64,000 nt of DNA from Vanilla planifolia (taxonomy: Eukaryota > Streptophyta > Magnoliopsida > Asparagales > Orchidaceae): contig JAIUJO010000086.1 of the NCBI GenBank assembly GCA_023846275.1, positions 266,757-330,756 on the forward strand. Reading direction: 5' to 3'. Position numbers and translations under genes: made by a program. Below, one piece after another: positions 44,160 to 60,547 of this stretch; the stretch's first letter is position 1, and each line of letters starts with the position of its first letter. Under the pieces are notes generated by a model. The model was given only the letters and a program-made list of their open reading frames with translations, was not told the DNA's origin and searched no databases.

Positions 44160-45890
44160 CACAAGCACACAGACACATAGACATATCCATAGAAGTACAT
44201 ACATATGCACACACAACTTAAACACATCAACAAACACTTATATACAAGTGCACAAACAAACACACATGTATACACGCAAATACATGAACAAGCATATCAA
44301 TGCATATGTACTTGCATAAGTATGCACAAACGTAAACAAAGGATGCCAAATCAACGTGCACTCACACACAATCACACATGCATACACACATGCACACATA
44401 TACACAAACACATGTACATGCACACACATTCACAGTCATTCACACAAGCACTTGCACATATACATACATATGCACAAGTATGCACACATGTGCATGCATG
44501 CACACCTATATGCACACCTACACTCACACACACAATTGTATATAGAGACATGCACTCATGCACCCTACAAATGCTCATGTGCACGTGCATGCACCCATAC
44601 AAAAATGCACAAACACACACAAATACATGTACATAGACTTACAAACAATCATGTAGGTGCACACACACACACACACTCACCCACACACAAAGATGCATAA
44701 ACATGTACACATACAAAAATGTGTGAATGCACACACACACAAATGCATATACATGCATGCAATACTTACATGCACACACATACATGTGCATGCATGCACA
44801 AATTCATGTACTCATGCACACACATATGCATGCATAAATAGAGAAGTTGTACCCACACGTACACATATTCATGTGCACATTCATGCACACACACACACAC
44901 CAAGATACATGCATACATGTACCCAAATGCACAAACATGCACACAGACATCTGAACATGCATAGACACACACATCCACATGAACACAAATACTCCCACGT
45001 ATACACACACACACACAAACACATGCACACACTTGCACACATAATGGTGTGCACATGCATTGCCATGCATACACACAAACATGTGTACACACACAAAAAC
45101 AATAACACATGCACACACACAACTACACACACACACACACATGCATGTATGCATTCTCTATAAATGCATGCCGACTCACATACACAGAGATGCATACACA
45201 CATACACACATAAATGTGTGCATAAGCACATGTATGCACATACACATAGATGCATATGCACACAAAAATATACACACACATGCATTCACAATCACCCACA
45301 TACACATATGTGCACTTACAAATGCATACATAGATAAGCACAAGCATTCACACAGCCAAACACACACATGCATAAACAAATGCAGACACAAATATATAAA
45401 CACATGTGCACTTCTTTGCACAAATACACACATGCACTCCAAAAGATGCACATTCACACACACTAACACAAACATAGATATACACATGATTGCACACATG
45501 CACATGCTGGCAAACACATACACACTTACACACATGCACATGTAATGACACATAAACACAAACACACACATGCACACTCATGCACCCACTCATACACACA
45601 TACTTACAAAACACTCACATACACGGGAACATGCACATAGAAGCACATGCATACACAAACACATACATAAGCACAAAGGCATGCATGCCCTCGTACACAA
45701 GCATGCAGACACATATGTACACACACATACACACACAATCATACAAAGCACATACAGATATACACACATACCCACACACACACACACATACACAAACAAA
45801 CACATGCACACACACACACACATGAATGGATGCACACAAATACACATGCATACACCCATATACACACACAAGCACACACATATGCATACA

Positions 45891-45935
45891 CACACCCCAC
45901 ACACACACACACCCACACCCCACACATACACACCC
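45891..45935 (+). repeat. C-rich CACCCC/CA tract
   Basis: CACACCCCACAC occurs at 45891 and again at 45914, separated by a CA run, giving a local 23-base repeat. It is one of the few patches with runs of four C. There are too few C-runs for a convincing i-motif or quadruplex call. Confidence 0.7.
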
Positions 45936-48900
45936 ACACACGCACATGCACATGCACACATGTACAAACACATGCCTTCAAACACAAAAGAACACAAAAA
46001 CGTACACATAAATATGCATAGACAAATGCACAAACATTCACCCACCCACTTACAAACACACACTTGCACACACATGCAGCCATGCTTACACACATACGCA
46101 CATGCATATGCACACACTTAAGCACACATAGAGCCACAAACACACACATATGGACAAAAATGCACACATGCACTCACACATACAAGCACATGCACACACA
46201 CAATTGCATATGTACTTGCACATATATACACACACACATATACACAATCATACGCACACACATTCACATGCACAACTAAGCATACACACATGCACATGGA
46301 AATGAACTTACATATACACACATACATACATATACACACACGCACAAAGGCATGTGCATACATGTGTATGCACATGGAAACATTCACACATGCAAAAATA
46401 AACACAAATAAGGGCACACACATACCTAAAACAAAACACATTGATGCACACACATATACATTTGTGCATGCAGTCACACATGCACACACACATGCTTATA
46501 TGCACATATATGCACACATGTGCACATGCACACACACACACAAAAATGCATGTATATGCACACATGCACACAGACATGAGCACCCATATAGCTACATGCA
46601 TATACACACACACACACACGTGCACACAAATACAAGCACACATACACACACAAACACACGTGCATGCACATAAACACACACATTTACATAAGCATGCACA
46701 CATGAACAGACACGCCCATAAAAACACAGACGTGCCTATAGACACACACACACACACACGTACACACATGCACATAAGTAGATGCACACAAACACACATA
46801 TACACACAAGGACATGAACATAAATAAATACACGCACATGCACACTCACATATAAATGCACTCATGTACACACAAACATGCATGCACACTTGCATTCATG
46901 CACATGCACACTCAAATGCATCTACACATATGCACACTTAAACATATGCACATAAACTCACATGCACACAACAACACACACACATGGAATGCACTTCCAC
47001 AACAATATGGACAAACATGTTCACAAATGTACATGCAAAAACACACACACCCGCACATGCACACACATGCATACGAACATGCAAACTCATATACGCTCAT
47101 ACATGCACATGAAAACAAACATGCACACACACGTAAGTGCAAGCATGCACAAGCACATACACCTATTGGCATAGACTTACAAGCACACAAGCATATGCAC
47201 ACACACATACACACACAAGCACCCACACACAAAAACACGCACATGTACCTATGTACACACATGCACACCAATGCATACCTACAAACACACATCCATATGC
47301 AAACACATGCACATGCACATTGACATATGCATGCACATGCATAAAAAATACAAATGCACACACACATGCATGCACATGCAAGCACACCTTTATGAATAGA
47401 CAAACACTCGCACATGCATACACATAAGAACACACATGCACACACACGTGCACATATATGCACACACATGCATACGTGTGCTCCCATACACTTGCATTAA
47501 CATAGCCATAATTGCACACACTCATAAAATTGTGCAAATGCATGTACGAATGCACACACATACACACACATGCATAATGACAGAAACATGTACACATACT
47601 AAGATGCACGCACTGACACTTACACACTCAAGCACAAACATGCACGCATACACATAATCACTTACACATACAAACACGCACATGCACACACAAAAACACA
47701 TGCATATACACGTGCACACACGTGCACAAAGACTACCACACATACACAAATCCATACACACGCATAGACACATACCCACACACACCGACACAAACACACA
47801 CACAAAGATGCACACACATGAACACATACATGCACACATGTATACAAACATGCACACACACTCACACTTACAAGCACACATAGATGCCCATGAACATACA
47901 CTTGCATACACAAATGTACGTACACACACATAAACAACCATATACATGCACACACACACACACACATGCACATACAACATAGGCAAACATACATGCTCCC
48001 ATAATCCCATAAAAGGACACATGCATAAAAACTCACTCACACATACAGACATATGGGCATATACTCATAGAAACAAAAACACATACATGCACACACATGT
48101 ATGTACACACATACATACGCATACTCGTATGCACACGCACAAACACACTCATGAATAACCACATGTGCATGCACTTGCATACACACACACATACGTGCAC
48201 TAGCACATAAAACTTGCACAAATAAAAGTGCACATATATGCACACATATATAACCAAACACACTTGCATAGACACATGCACACACACATATGTAGACATA
48301 CATGCAAACATATACATGAATGTACATGCAAAGACTTGCATAATCACACACAGCCCCTACGCACACTTGCAAGAATTCACTTACACATGCACCCATGCAC
48401 ACACACATGTGCCCATGTTGACATACACACACACACATGTATAGACACAAACACCAACACACCCACACAAAGGAACACACACACCCATATACATAAGAAC
48501 ACACACACATGCCCATAAACACACATACATGCATACACACACACTTCCAGACACATGCACACATACACATGAACATAAACCCACACAAAGCTACATACAT
48601 GCATGCATATAGCAACACATAAACATGCACATACACACTCACATGCACACTCAAAAATACATAAATAAGTAGCACATGCATAAGAGTAGACAAGAAAAAA
48701 TGCATAAGAACACACAAACACATGTGAACACATGTAAGCACAAATACACTCACACACACCCACACATATGTACATGTAAAAACACAAATGCTTAGCACAC
48801 ACATTCTCACACATATGTCCATATAGATGCACATGCATGCACACACACACTCACTCAGATGCACACACATGCATGCACACATATACACACACTTAGACAC

Positions 48901-51252
48901 ACATGAACACAAACATACACCACAAAGCACAAGAAGACACATAAACATATACGCACCCACACAGACATAACCATACATGCACACACACATTTATAGACTT
49001 GCACCAACGCACACACACACAAATGCATACATAAGCACACACATATGCATGTAGACATACAAACTCATACGCATAGATGCACACTCACAAGAAGACATGC
49101 ACACACATTGATACATGCTTACACACATACCCACTTACACACATGCATGCACCCACACACATGATATTCACATGTGTACACACATACAAACACGCATGTG
49201 CATGCACACACATGCACATACACTCTAATACATAAACTCACACTCACATGCACACGCATCTGCACACCCACATGAACACACATACACACTCACATAGATA
49301 AACACAGATGCACAAATGCATGTGGGTACGCACACACACATGTTCACATCCTCACACACTGATGCACAAACACTCACACGTACAAGCACACACACATAAA
49401 CACAAATGCACACACACACACATGCATACAAACAACCTTACATGCACACATAAACATGCACACATGCACATAAGAATGAGCACACATGAACACAGATGCA
49501 CACAAATATACACATATAGACACAGACCCTCACACACACTCACACCCATGCACACACACACACAAACGACAACACACATAAACCAACACACACAGACATG
49601 CACATGGAAATACATACTTGCACACACATGCACACATCGACACTCGCATGTAGATACACACACACATGCCAAAATGCCCATACACACAAGTGCACACACA
49701 TACACACATGCACATGCACACAAGCACATGAATGCTTATAGGAAAATACACAAGCACATGAACACACGCATACACACATGTACATGCACTTGTGGACACG
49801 TAAGCAAAGGTCCTTACACACAAGTAGACAAACTCAGATAAGCTGGCACATAGACATGTAGATGCACACACTCATGTACACAAACACATGACCACAATAG
49901 CAAATTCACACAAAAACATTCACTCACTTAAACACTTGCACATACAAACACACACACACACACTTATAGCGATGCAAACACACCCATATGCACACAGACA
50001 TACATGTATAGGCACACATGCATGCACACACACATGATCATTCACATGCATGCACATTATAATACATGTATATACACATGCACACATAGGAATGCAAGCA
50101 TGCAAATGCATACACACATACACATGCACACACATATACACTTGTACACACACATGCATTCACTTGCATAGACATGCATACACACACACACACATAAAGG
50201 AACGCATACACACTGTAGGCATGGACACACAAACTTGCATGTATAATCATACTGACACACACATGAACTACCATGTGCACACATGCACATGCACACATGC
50301 AAGAATACTCAGGCACAAAAATGTGATCACACCTACACACACACACACACCAACAAACACACATGAACACAAACACATACACACACACACATGTACCCAT
50401 ATACACACTCACACTTATGCAAACATATAGATGCATGCACTTGCTCAGACACAAGCACATGCATAGTCACACACAGACATGCATGTGCACCCACATGCTT
50501 ACTAACATGCACACTCACATACACATACAAGTACACATACATGCACACATACTTAATTGCATAAACACTTGCACACACATGTACAAATAAAACCACATAC
50601 ACACATGCTAGCACACATGGAAAAAAACACAATGACACACACAAACACGAACACACACACATGCACACACTTGTTCGAACAAACTATGCACATACATTAA
50701 GATGCTCCACACACAAAACAGACATATGCACACATACAAATGCGCATACACATACACACACACAAATGCATAGACACATTCACACAAAAAACATATGCAA
50801 AGACACATGCATCCTAATAGACACACATGTGGGCACATAAATATGTCCACAAGTGCACACACACATACAAGTACACACATGCATATAGATAGATGTACAA
50901 ACTCACACACATATGCACACACATGCATTCGTGTAGACACTCGTATGAATACACCTATATTCTTCCACACATGCACGTGCACAAATATGCAAACACATTT
51001 ACACACACACGGTTGCATGCACATACACTATCATACATATACACACATATTGACAAACAACACACATATGCACATGCACAAACAAACACAAACATGAATA
51101 TGTACATACACAAACACACATGCACATGAACACAAAAAAATGCATGCACACATAAGCGCAAGTACACCCACTCACATCTACACACACATGAGGGCATACA
51201 CATGCCGATGCATTATTCATACACACAAATGTGCATGCATGCTTACATACAC

Positions 51253-51308
51253 ACTCATGCATGCAAGCACACACACACACACTCATGCATGCAAGCACAC
51301 ACACCCAC
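51253..51308 (+). repeat. 28 bp tandem duplication, 2 copies
   Basis: ACTCATGCATGCAAGCACAC starts at 51253 and at 51281, each followed by a CA run. The copies are nearly identical over 28 bases. Confidence 0.9.
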
Positions 51309-53192
51309 ACACAACAATAAACACATGAGTAGACATGTACACACAAGCACATATGCTTACACACATAGACACACATGCACACACATGAACATGAAACACA
51401 CTGACATGTGTCCATGTGCACAGACACATGCACACATGTGCACACAAACACATATGCACATACACAAACACACTCACATACACATCCACATATATGAACA
51501 GACTTGCAAACACTCCTACACACACATGTGTGGCTGTGTAAATGCATGAACACACACATGCACGTATGTAGATACACACACATGCACACATGTATACACA
51601 CATACCCACACAAACAGATGCATGCATGCATGTACACATGTAAACTTAGAAACATGCTCACATACACACACATGCACAAGTGGATATAGATGCAGAGTCA
51701 CACAAACATATAGACATGTGTGCATGTGCATACATCCATGCACACACATTCAAACAAATGAAGACACATGCACACACATAAGCACACATGCACATGCACA
51801 CAAGCACACACATGCATGTACACTTAAATGAACATACAGACATGTGCACATGCACATGTGCACACGTACACGTGCACACTCACACGTAAACACAAATAAA
51901 CACATGCAAGTGCCCACAAATTCTCCCGCACACATTGCATGGGTGCACATATAAATATCTGCATAGACACACTCATAAGCATACATGCATGTAGACACAC
52001 ACACACATAGACCAACACACACATCACCACACGTATGCATCCAAACATGCATGCATGCATAAGCATAGAAATAAACCCCCAAACACAAGTCCACATATAC
52101 ATGCACATACAACATGCATAAAGGTACACACAGTCACATACACAAATGCATGTCCATAGCCACACATATACACATGCATTGTCACTCACACACACAAGCA
52201 CACACGCACACATACAAACTCACCCAAACAAATGCGTACACAAACATTGGCACATGTACTCACTTAGACACATACCCACACCTACACACAAACATAGGTG
52301 CATGCATAGCACACAAATGTTCACACACATGCCCACACACATGCATACATATAAACTAATACACACATGTGTGCCCTGTTACATGCACACACACAAATGT
52401 AAACACATGCACGCACACACATGCACACATGCACATGCACACATACACATTCACATACGCATGCCTACAAACATACCAACGCATATGCACATGCACAAAG
52501 AAACTCACTCGCACAAGTACACAAACATGCAGCTACACATGCACAAAAGCGCACAAGTACACACATGTACATGCGTGCACATACACACACACACTCAAAT
52601 GCACATAAACTCATGTGTATATACACACACACACAAACACATACACATAGATGCACAAGCACACAAAAATGCAAAAACACACGTATATGCATACTCACTT
52701 ACATGCACACACATATGCAAATACATATGCAAACACAAGGGCATGCTCATACACACACGTGACTACACTAGCATCCATGTAGACACTCACACACAGCCAC
52801 AGACACATGCGAATGCACACACACTCACAGAGGTGCGCACACATGCATACACATGCAACACACAAGTATACACACATGCAAACACATACACAAACACACA
52901 TATTAGCACACGCATAAGCACACACATGTATAATCACACACAAGTAGACACCCATATGCAGACACACATTAACACACATGCACAAACATGCATGCTTATT
53001 TGCACTCACACGTGCACAAACACCCACACACACCTATACACATGAACTCACACGCACAAATGCCCAGAACACACAAGTGCATACATGCATACTTACAAAA
53101 ATGCACATGCACACACAAACATCGACTCACACACATACACTGACACACATTCCCACACTAACATAGACACACCCACATACACATACACATAC

Positions 53193-53226
53193 ACATGCAC
53201 ACCTAATCACTTGTGTGTGTGCATGT
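53193..53226. repeat. Hairpin forming a mini strand switch
   Basis: ACATGCACAC (53193-53202) is the exact reverse complement of GTGTGCATGT (53217-53226), with a 14-base loop. The right arm lies in a TG-type island of about 19 bases (53211-53229) inside CA-type DNA. It is a miniature of the larger strand switches. Confidence 0.8.
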
Positions 53227-53706
53227 ATTCACACAAACACACACACATGCACATACACATACATGCACAGTAATGTGCCCACCCAAATCCACATACACAT
53301 GCACCCGCATGCATACACAAACGCATGCAAACACACACGCACCACACAAACGCACACCTACGCACATGAACACACACACACATATGTGCTAATGTAAACA
53401 TATATATACGCACATTTATGCACATCAAAAACACATATCCACACTCCCACAAACACACACATGCACATACTCATAAGGACACAGATGCACACAGACACAT
53501 GCACACACATATGCATGCACTCACTCTTGCAAACATAAGCAAACACACACACCTACACATGTGAAGACATGCATGACCAATTCCACACACACATGCATGC
53601 ACAAATCTAAATATATGTAACCACACACACACAAACACAAGCACCCCTTAGATATACACATGCACACATAGACACACACATGTAGAACTAGACATGAACA
53701 TGCATG

Positions 53707-53766
53707 CACACATAGAAGCTCACACATGCACACATACACACATAGAAGCACATATGCATGGACACA
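53707..53766 (+). repeat. 30 bp tandem duplication, 2 copies
   Basis: CACACATAGAAGC recurs at a 30-base offset, followed by TCACA or ACATA. Similarity decays outside the shared word, so the duplication is older than its neighbours. Confidence 0.7.
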
Positions 53767-54747
53767 CACACATGCATGCATACAATTGTGCCCACACTTT
53801 GACAAGCACACACGTAGGTGCTCACACAAACAAACACACTTGCACATCAAGACATGCTCATAAGGACACACAACACACACATGTGCATAAAGATGTGTGT
53901 GTAATCAAAGATACACATACACAAAAACAAGCACACACATGCACACAACCACACAAACACATGCACACACACTTATGAACACATGCACAATACACACATA
54001 CACATGGAGGCAAGTACATGCACCCCCATATGCACACAGACAAAACAACCACCATGCATACATGTAAACATGCACACATGCTTATGCACACAAATTGATA
54101 CTAATACACACACCTATGTACATCCTACTTGCACATGCATGCATGTACACCTAAACTCACAAACACACACACACACACACTTAGAAGCAAGTGTATGCAC
54201 ACACACATATGAAAAAATAAGCACACTCACACACAAATGCACACACATGCACACATAGATCACAAACACACATACACAAACGTGCAAATGCACAAACATG
54301 CATACAAATGCACACACATGTGCATACATGCATGTTCAAACACATGCAAAGGCACACACCCACACCCACATGCAAATCCACATACAGAAACACATGTAAA
54401 TAGCACGCATCCACACACACCTACTCACAAAGGCATACACACCAAATTCAACAAACACACACGTACACACATATATATGCATACATGCATATACACAAGA
54501 AAGCACACACCCACAACTAAACACTCACACAAATGCACATGCATACTTACACACACAAACACAGAGACTTGCATGCACATGCATCCATCCACACATGCTC
54601 ACATGCATGCACCCACACAAGCACACATGCACATTCTTAGACACGCATTCATACATGCATGCATACACACCCCCACACACACATGCAATCACACACAAAC
54701 ACATGCATAGACACATGTATATGAACATGTACAAACTCACACACACA

Positions 54748-54811
54748 AACACACATGCACACACATGTGCACATATGCAAACACACATGCACACACATGT
54801 GAACACAAACT
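54748..54811 (+). repeat. 32 bp tandem duplication, 2 copies
   Basis: A 22-base exact match, starting AACACACATGCACACACATG, is repeated at a 32-base offset (54748 and 54780). The words are background-like, so part of the match could be convergent, but the exactness over 22 bases favours duplication. Confidence 0.75.
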
Positions 54812-55872
54812 TGCACATACACACACAAGCATACACACAAATGCACACACATGCACACAAACAAGCACACATGCACACACACTACATACACATACACATG
54901 CAAGCATACATATACACATGTGTGCACATGTAGAAACAAACTCACAAACACATGCAACATGCATGCATACACACACCCACGTACATGCGCACATAGATGC
55001 ACATACGTGCATACACACAAACCCACATACACAAACATGCACATGTAGTTGCATTTATGTGCATATATACACATATACTCAAACATGCCCCCACATACAC
55101 ATGCATAGACATACGCACACATAAACATGCATGCAGATACACAAACACATGTATATGCATGTGTGAAGATAATTACACATATACATGTTCATGCACGTAC
55201 ACCAACCACCCACACACACACATACACAAGATGCATAAACATTCTCATGCAAAAATAGTACACATGCAAACACACATGTGCACTCGCACACACATGCAGG
55301 AACATAGGCATGCACTCCTACACATGCACACATGCATAATCATGCACACACATGTGTGCGTGCATACAAACAAACAGAAATGCACCCACTCAAATATTCA
55401 CACACCTCTGCACACAAATGTATGCACACATACATGCACTCACAAACACCTATGCACACACGCTAATGCATAAACTTGCACAAACACATACATGCAAACA
55501 TGAACATGTGTAAATACAAACAACACACATATGCACAAACACATGTACGCACATGGATAGACATTTACATACACACTTGAAAGCACATGAATACACATGA
55601 ACCATCAAACACAGACACAGATGCACACGTAGACGTAATAACACACACATACAATCATGCACACATGCATTCACTTACACACACGCATAGACAAACATAC
55701 TTTCAAAAACACATGTTCACACATACACACATACACACATATGCACACACACATGCATAGACACCAACACACATGCACACACACCTACACACAGTCACAT
55801 AAGCATGCACATAAGCATACTCACACTCACACCCACAAACACACTTATACACTAGTGCATACACACACATGT

Positions 55873-55876
<4 letters not shown>

Positions 55877-55901
<25 letters not shown>
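55877..55901 (+). repeat. CA dinucleotide run (25 bp)
   Basis: This is an uninterrupted AC run, the longest pure CA tract I noted. It is a likely length-polymorphic microsatellite. Confidence 0.95.
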
Positions 55902-55903
<2 letters not shown>

Positions 55904-58458
55904 AGCATATGCATATGTTAATGCACATACATGCACCCATGCATGAACACACACACCCTTAACTATAGATTCATACATTAGCATATATATGTACAAGTAC
56001 ACTCACATGCACAAACACAACACACATGTATGCACACATGCACAAATACACACATACTCAAAAACAAATACACATGTACACACACAAACAATCTTACATG
56101 AATGCATGCATACCCACAGACATGCGTATGCACACACACACACACACACATAAATACATATGCACACACACACACATGCAAAGAAAAATACACACAAATA
56201 CACGTGCAAACACACATTTATGCAAATACATGCTCACAAACATGCATGCATACACACACATGCGCACACACATGCATGTATGTACAGGCACATGCACATG
56301 CACGCACATACACACTCACGCACACACGTATATATATTCATATGTACAAATGCACACACACATATGAACACACATGCATGTGCATGCACATGAACACGGT
56401 CATGTGGGTACATGCTTAACTATACAAACATGTCCACACAAATGCATAAATACACACTCAAGTGCACACACACATGCTTATGCATTTATGGTCAAACATG
56501 AATACACACAGACACACATGCATGCACACATGCAAACACACATATGCACACATGCACACACACATATCTATGCATGCACACACACATAAAAGCACTCGCA
56601 CAAGCTCACATGCACATAGGTGCAGAAACACACACACACATACATAAGAATGTACACATGAACACACTCCAGTATGCTCACGCACATTCATGTAAAGAAA
56701 CACACACTCACACGTACACACACATTTGCATAAACACATGCACATCAATGCATGCACACACAAAAGCATACGTCCACATAGAGGCATACCCATGCACACA
56801 CACGCACACATACACGAGAAAACGTATGCACACACATGTACACGCATACACACACTCACACACGTACTCCCACATATACACTCACAAAGATGCATACACA
56901 CATGCATACAAGAGTACATGCATACATAGATGAAACCACAAACATGTGCACACACGCGTACAAATGCACACATGCACAAATGCACAAAGTCATAAATGCA
57001 TGCACCTATACATAGAGACAAATACGCATACACAAATGGACACATGCATAAGCACACAAAGTTACACACATAAACATGATCGAATGTGCATGCATAAATG
57101 TGCACAAGCACATAAACATGCACGTGCACATGCATAAATGTACATGCAAATGCTCATAGGCACATACACACACATATGCATAGACATAATCAAACACGCA
57201 AAAGAACTCAGACATGCACACACACCAAAACACACATACATATACATAGGCATGCACACATGCATGTACAAACACACTCACACAACACCCACACATGAGA
57301 GTATGCACAAATAGACACCCACAAGCACACACACACAAAGGAATGCACACTTAACTATGCACACACACATATGCATTTATGCATCTGAACACAAACACAC
57401 ACTGTCACATGTGCATACACAAACATGTACACAAACACACATATGCATATGCACACACACACATAAGAACACACACAAAATTATTCACACATGTACACAA
57501 ACAAATAAAAAAATACACATGCACACACACCCAAATGCACGCATGTTCACAAGTACATGCAAAGACATGCAACCACAGATGACCATACAAGTACAAATGC
57601 ACACACATAGACACACACATATACTTGCACGTATGCATAAAAGCACAAACACATTAACTCATGTGCTTACACACATACATATGCACTCACACAATGTTAT
57701 ACATACACAAATAATCGAATACACACATATAGACACACACAGATATACATGCATGTGTGCACTCACACACACACACACTCGTACACATACGCACACACAC
57801 ACACACACATATACACAAGCTCCCACATACACACACATATCTAAAGACTTAGGCACTAATATACACTCATAAACATGCACACAATAATGCACACATGCAC
57901 ACACACACATGCACGTACACAAGAGCATACACACACGCATACACACTCACACATGTATGCATACATGCACACATGCTCGAACACAATTGCACATGCACAC
58001 AACAGCACATGTGTACAAAGACATGCACACATAGACACATGCACAAACACTCACGTGGATGCACACACATGCACATGCACACATAGACACACATAGAAGG
58101 ACATATACACAAATGCACACACATGTACATACACAAAGTAATACACACACAATCGAATACACACAAACAAATGTACACATGTTGATAAACAAAAACATAC
58201 CTACATACACAAACTCATACATGTACACACACCTACATGCATGAATGCACACACATACATGCATACATTTGAAGACACAAGCATATAGGCACACATAGAC
58301 ACAAACATGAACACACACATGCAAATGACGTACTCATGTATGCACACAAAATCACAAAAGCACACACAAGCACATCTACATGCATACTCACATAGACACA
58401 CAAACACACATGCAAAAAGACATGCAGACATGAACATATGGGCAAATACACATATATC

Positions 58459-58524
58459 TATGTGCACACACACACACATGCATACACATATGTGCACATG
58501 CATGCACATGCACACACACACACA
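58459..58524. repeat. 66 bp perfect purine-pyrimidine alternation
   Basis: The stretch mixes CA, TG, GC and TA steps with no break in alternation. The richness in CA and GC steps makes it a better Z-DNA candidate than the AT run at 40.8 kb. Confidence 0.85.
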
Positions 58525-60475
58525 AGTAGAAATTCATACATGTGCATGCTTACAAAGACACACACAAATGCACATGTTCCCAAACACATGTATGCACACA
58601 CACACATGCAAACATGTATGCATACATATGCACAAGCAAACACACACATGCATACACACACACGCGGACACACACATGCACTCACACATGCATACTCACA
58701 TGCACAAACACATAGCCATGCATGCATATGTAGACATACACATAGACACATGAACAAGCACATGCATGCAAAAATGGACACATAAACACATGCACACACA
58801 CAAAGTCGCACACACACAGAATCGAATGCACACACACAAACACGCACATGCATATACACATAAGCACACACGCACTTGTATACATGCACAAGCACATGTA
58901 AACACAAACACACATAAATATGCACATTCACATATACAAAAACATACATGTAAAGACACACATGCACATGCATAGAAAAGAGCACAGATTTGCACACACA
59001 CCGACACATACACATGTGCACACAATTACATGCACACCTACACGTGCACACAGAAGTACACACACACACATAAGCACGTGCATGCATGCTCATGCTCATA
59101 CATAAACAGAACCACACAAGTGTGCATAGTTCTACACACATATCCTTAAGCGTATACACATTCACACACGTGTGTATAAACACAAACACACACATGCATG
59201 CACATGTATCCAAACACATTCATGCACACATGTGTGTGCATACACACACATACAAACAAGCATGTACAATAAGCATGCATGCATATGCACACACATATGT
59301 GCATACATGTGCACGTATACATGCACACAAACGTGTATACCAACACCCACACATGCACACCCACATGTATACACAAACCCACACATGCACACCAAAACGT
59401 ACACAAACACATACATGTATACACAAAGACAAAATCGTTTTCCTGCACATGCATCCATAGATACACATGTAAAAACATACAGGTTAACCCATGCATGTAC
59501 ACAACAACATAAATATATGAACAAGCACACACATGCACACTTACAAATGTGAAGATGCATGCACAAATGCACACACATACACAAACACATGCCCATATAC
59601 CCACACACACTCATGGCCACGCACACACACACACACACTTGAACACACCCACATGCTCTGACACATGTACACCAATGTGCACACACACACATACATACAC
59701 ATATACATAAAGGAAAATTTGTATGCACACACATGCAGATAGGCACACACATGCACACAAAAATATATGCATATGCACACATTCATGCACACACTCACAT
59801 GCACATATATTTAAACACATACACATGTGCACATACACTCTTGTACAAGAACAAACATATGAACACACACCCACACACACCAACACACATGCATGCGAAC
59901 ACATGTACATACACACACATGCACACACACACACACATATGCACACATGAATACCCACATGCAAACACACATGTACACATACACTCGTGCAAACACACAC
60001 TTACATACACAAGTGAACATGCACATGCCCACGTGCACACATGCACACACACGCATATAGTCACCCATGACCACTCTTGCACACACAAATATGTGCACGT
60101 ATATACATGCACACACATACATGCATGCACCTGCACATACACACATGCAAAAATACACACACATATAAGCACATGCACAGACATACTAGCATGCATACAC
60201 ATGAATTAACACACAGGCACATGCTTCTCACACACACTCACATATGTACACAAGCACACATGTACACACACACAAACACATGCACATGCACATGCATTCA
60301 TGAACATACACATGCACACAGTCATACACACACATGCACGTGCACACACACATACACATATGCAAATTTTGACACACACATGCACATGAACATGCTCACA
60401 CAAACCTACACATTCAAAAACACGTGCAAAAAGCATAAAAAACCACACACATGCACTCACACATATGCACACACA

Positions 60476-60547
60476 ACATGCACACACATATGCATACACA
60501 TATACATATATGCACACACACACATGTGCACACACACATGCACACAC
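60476..60547. repeat. 72 bp perfect purine-pyrimidine alternation
   Basis: Alternation is unbroken for 72 bases and is made mainly of CA and GC/TG steps with two short TATA patches. This is the longest non-AT example I found. Confidence 0.85.

Noticed and set aside
45891-45935. i-motif or G-quadruplex forming tract
   Set aside because: There are only two CCCC runs and one CCC run in the core, too few and too widely spaced for a stable four-strand structure.
48037-48990. 317-codon open frame on the minus strand, rich in Cys, Val and Met
   Set aside because: The product is a direct reading of TG-type words, overlaps other equally long frames and shows no domain, start context or codon-use signal. 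It is a repeat artefact, not a cysteine-rich protein.
52146-53045. 299-codon open frame on the plus strand, rich in His and Thr
   Set aside because: It is the same artefact from CA-type words. The residue pattern follows ACA, CAC, ATG and TGC codons only.
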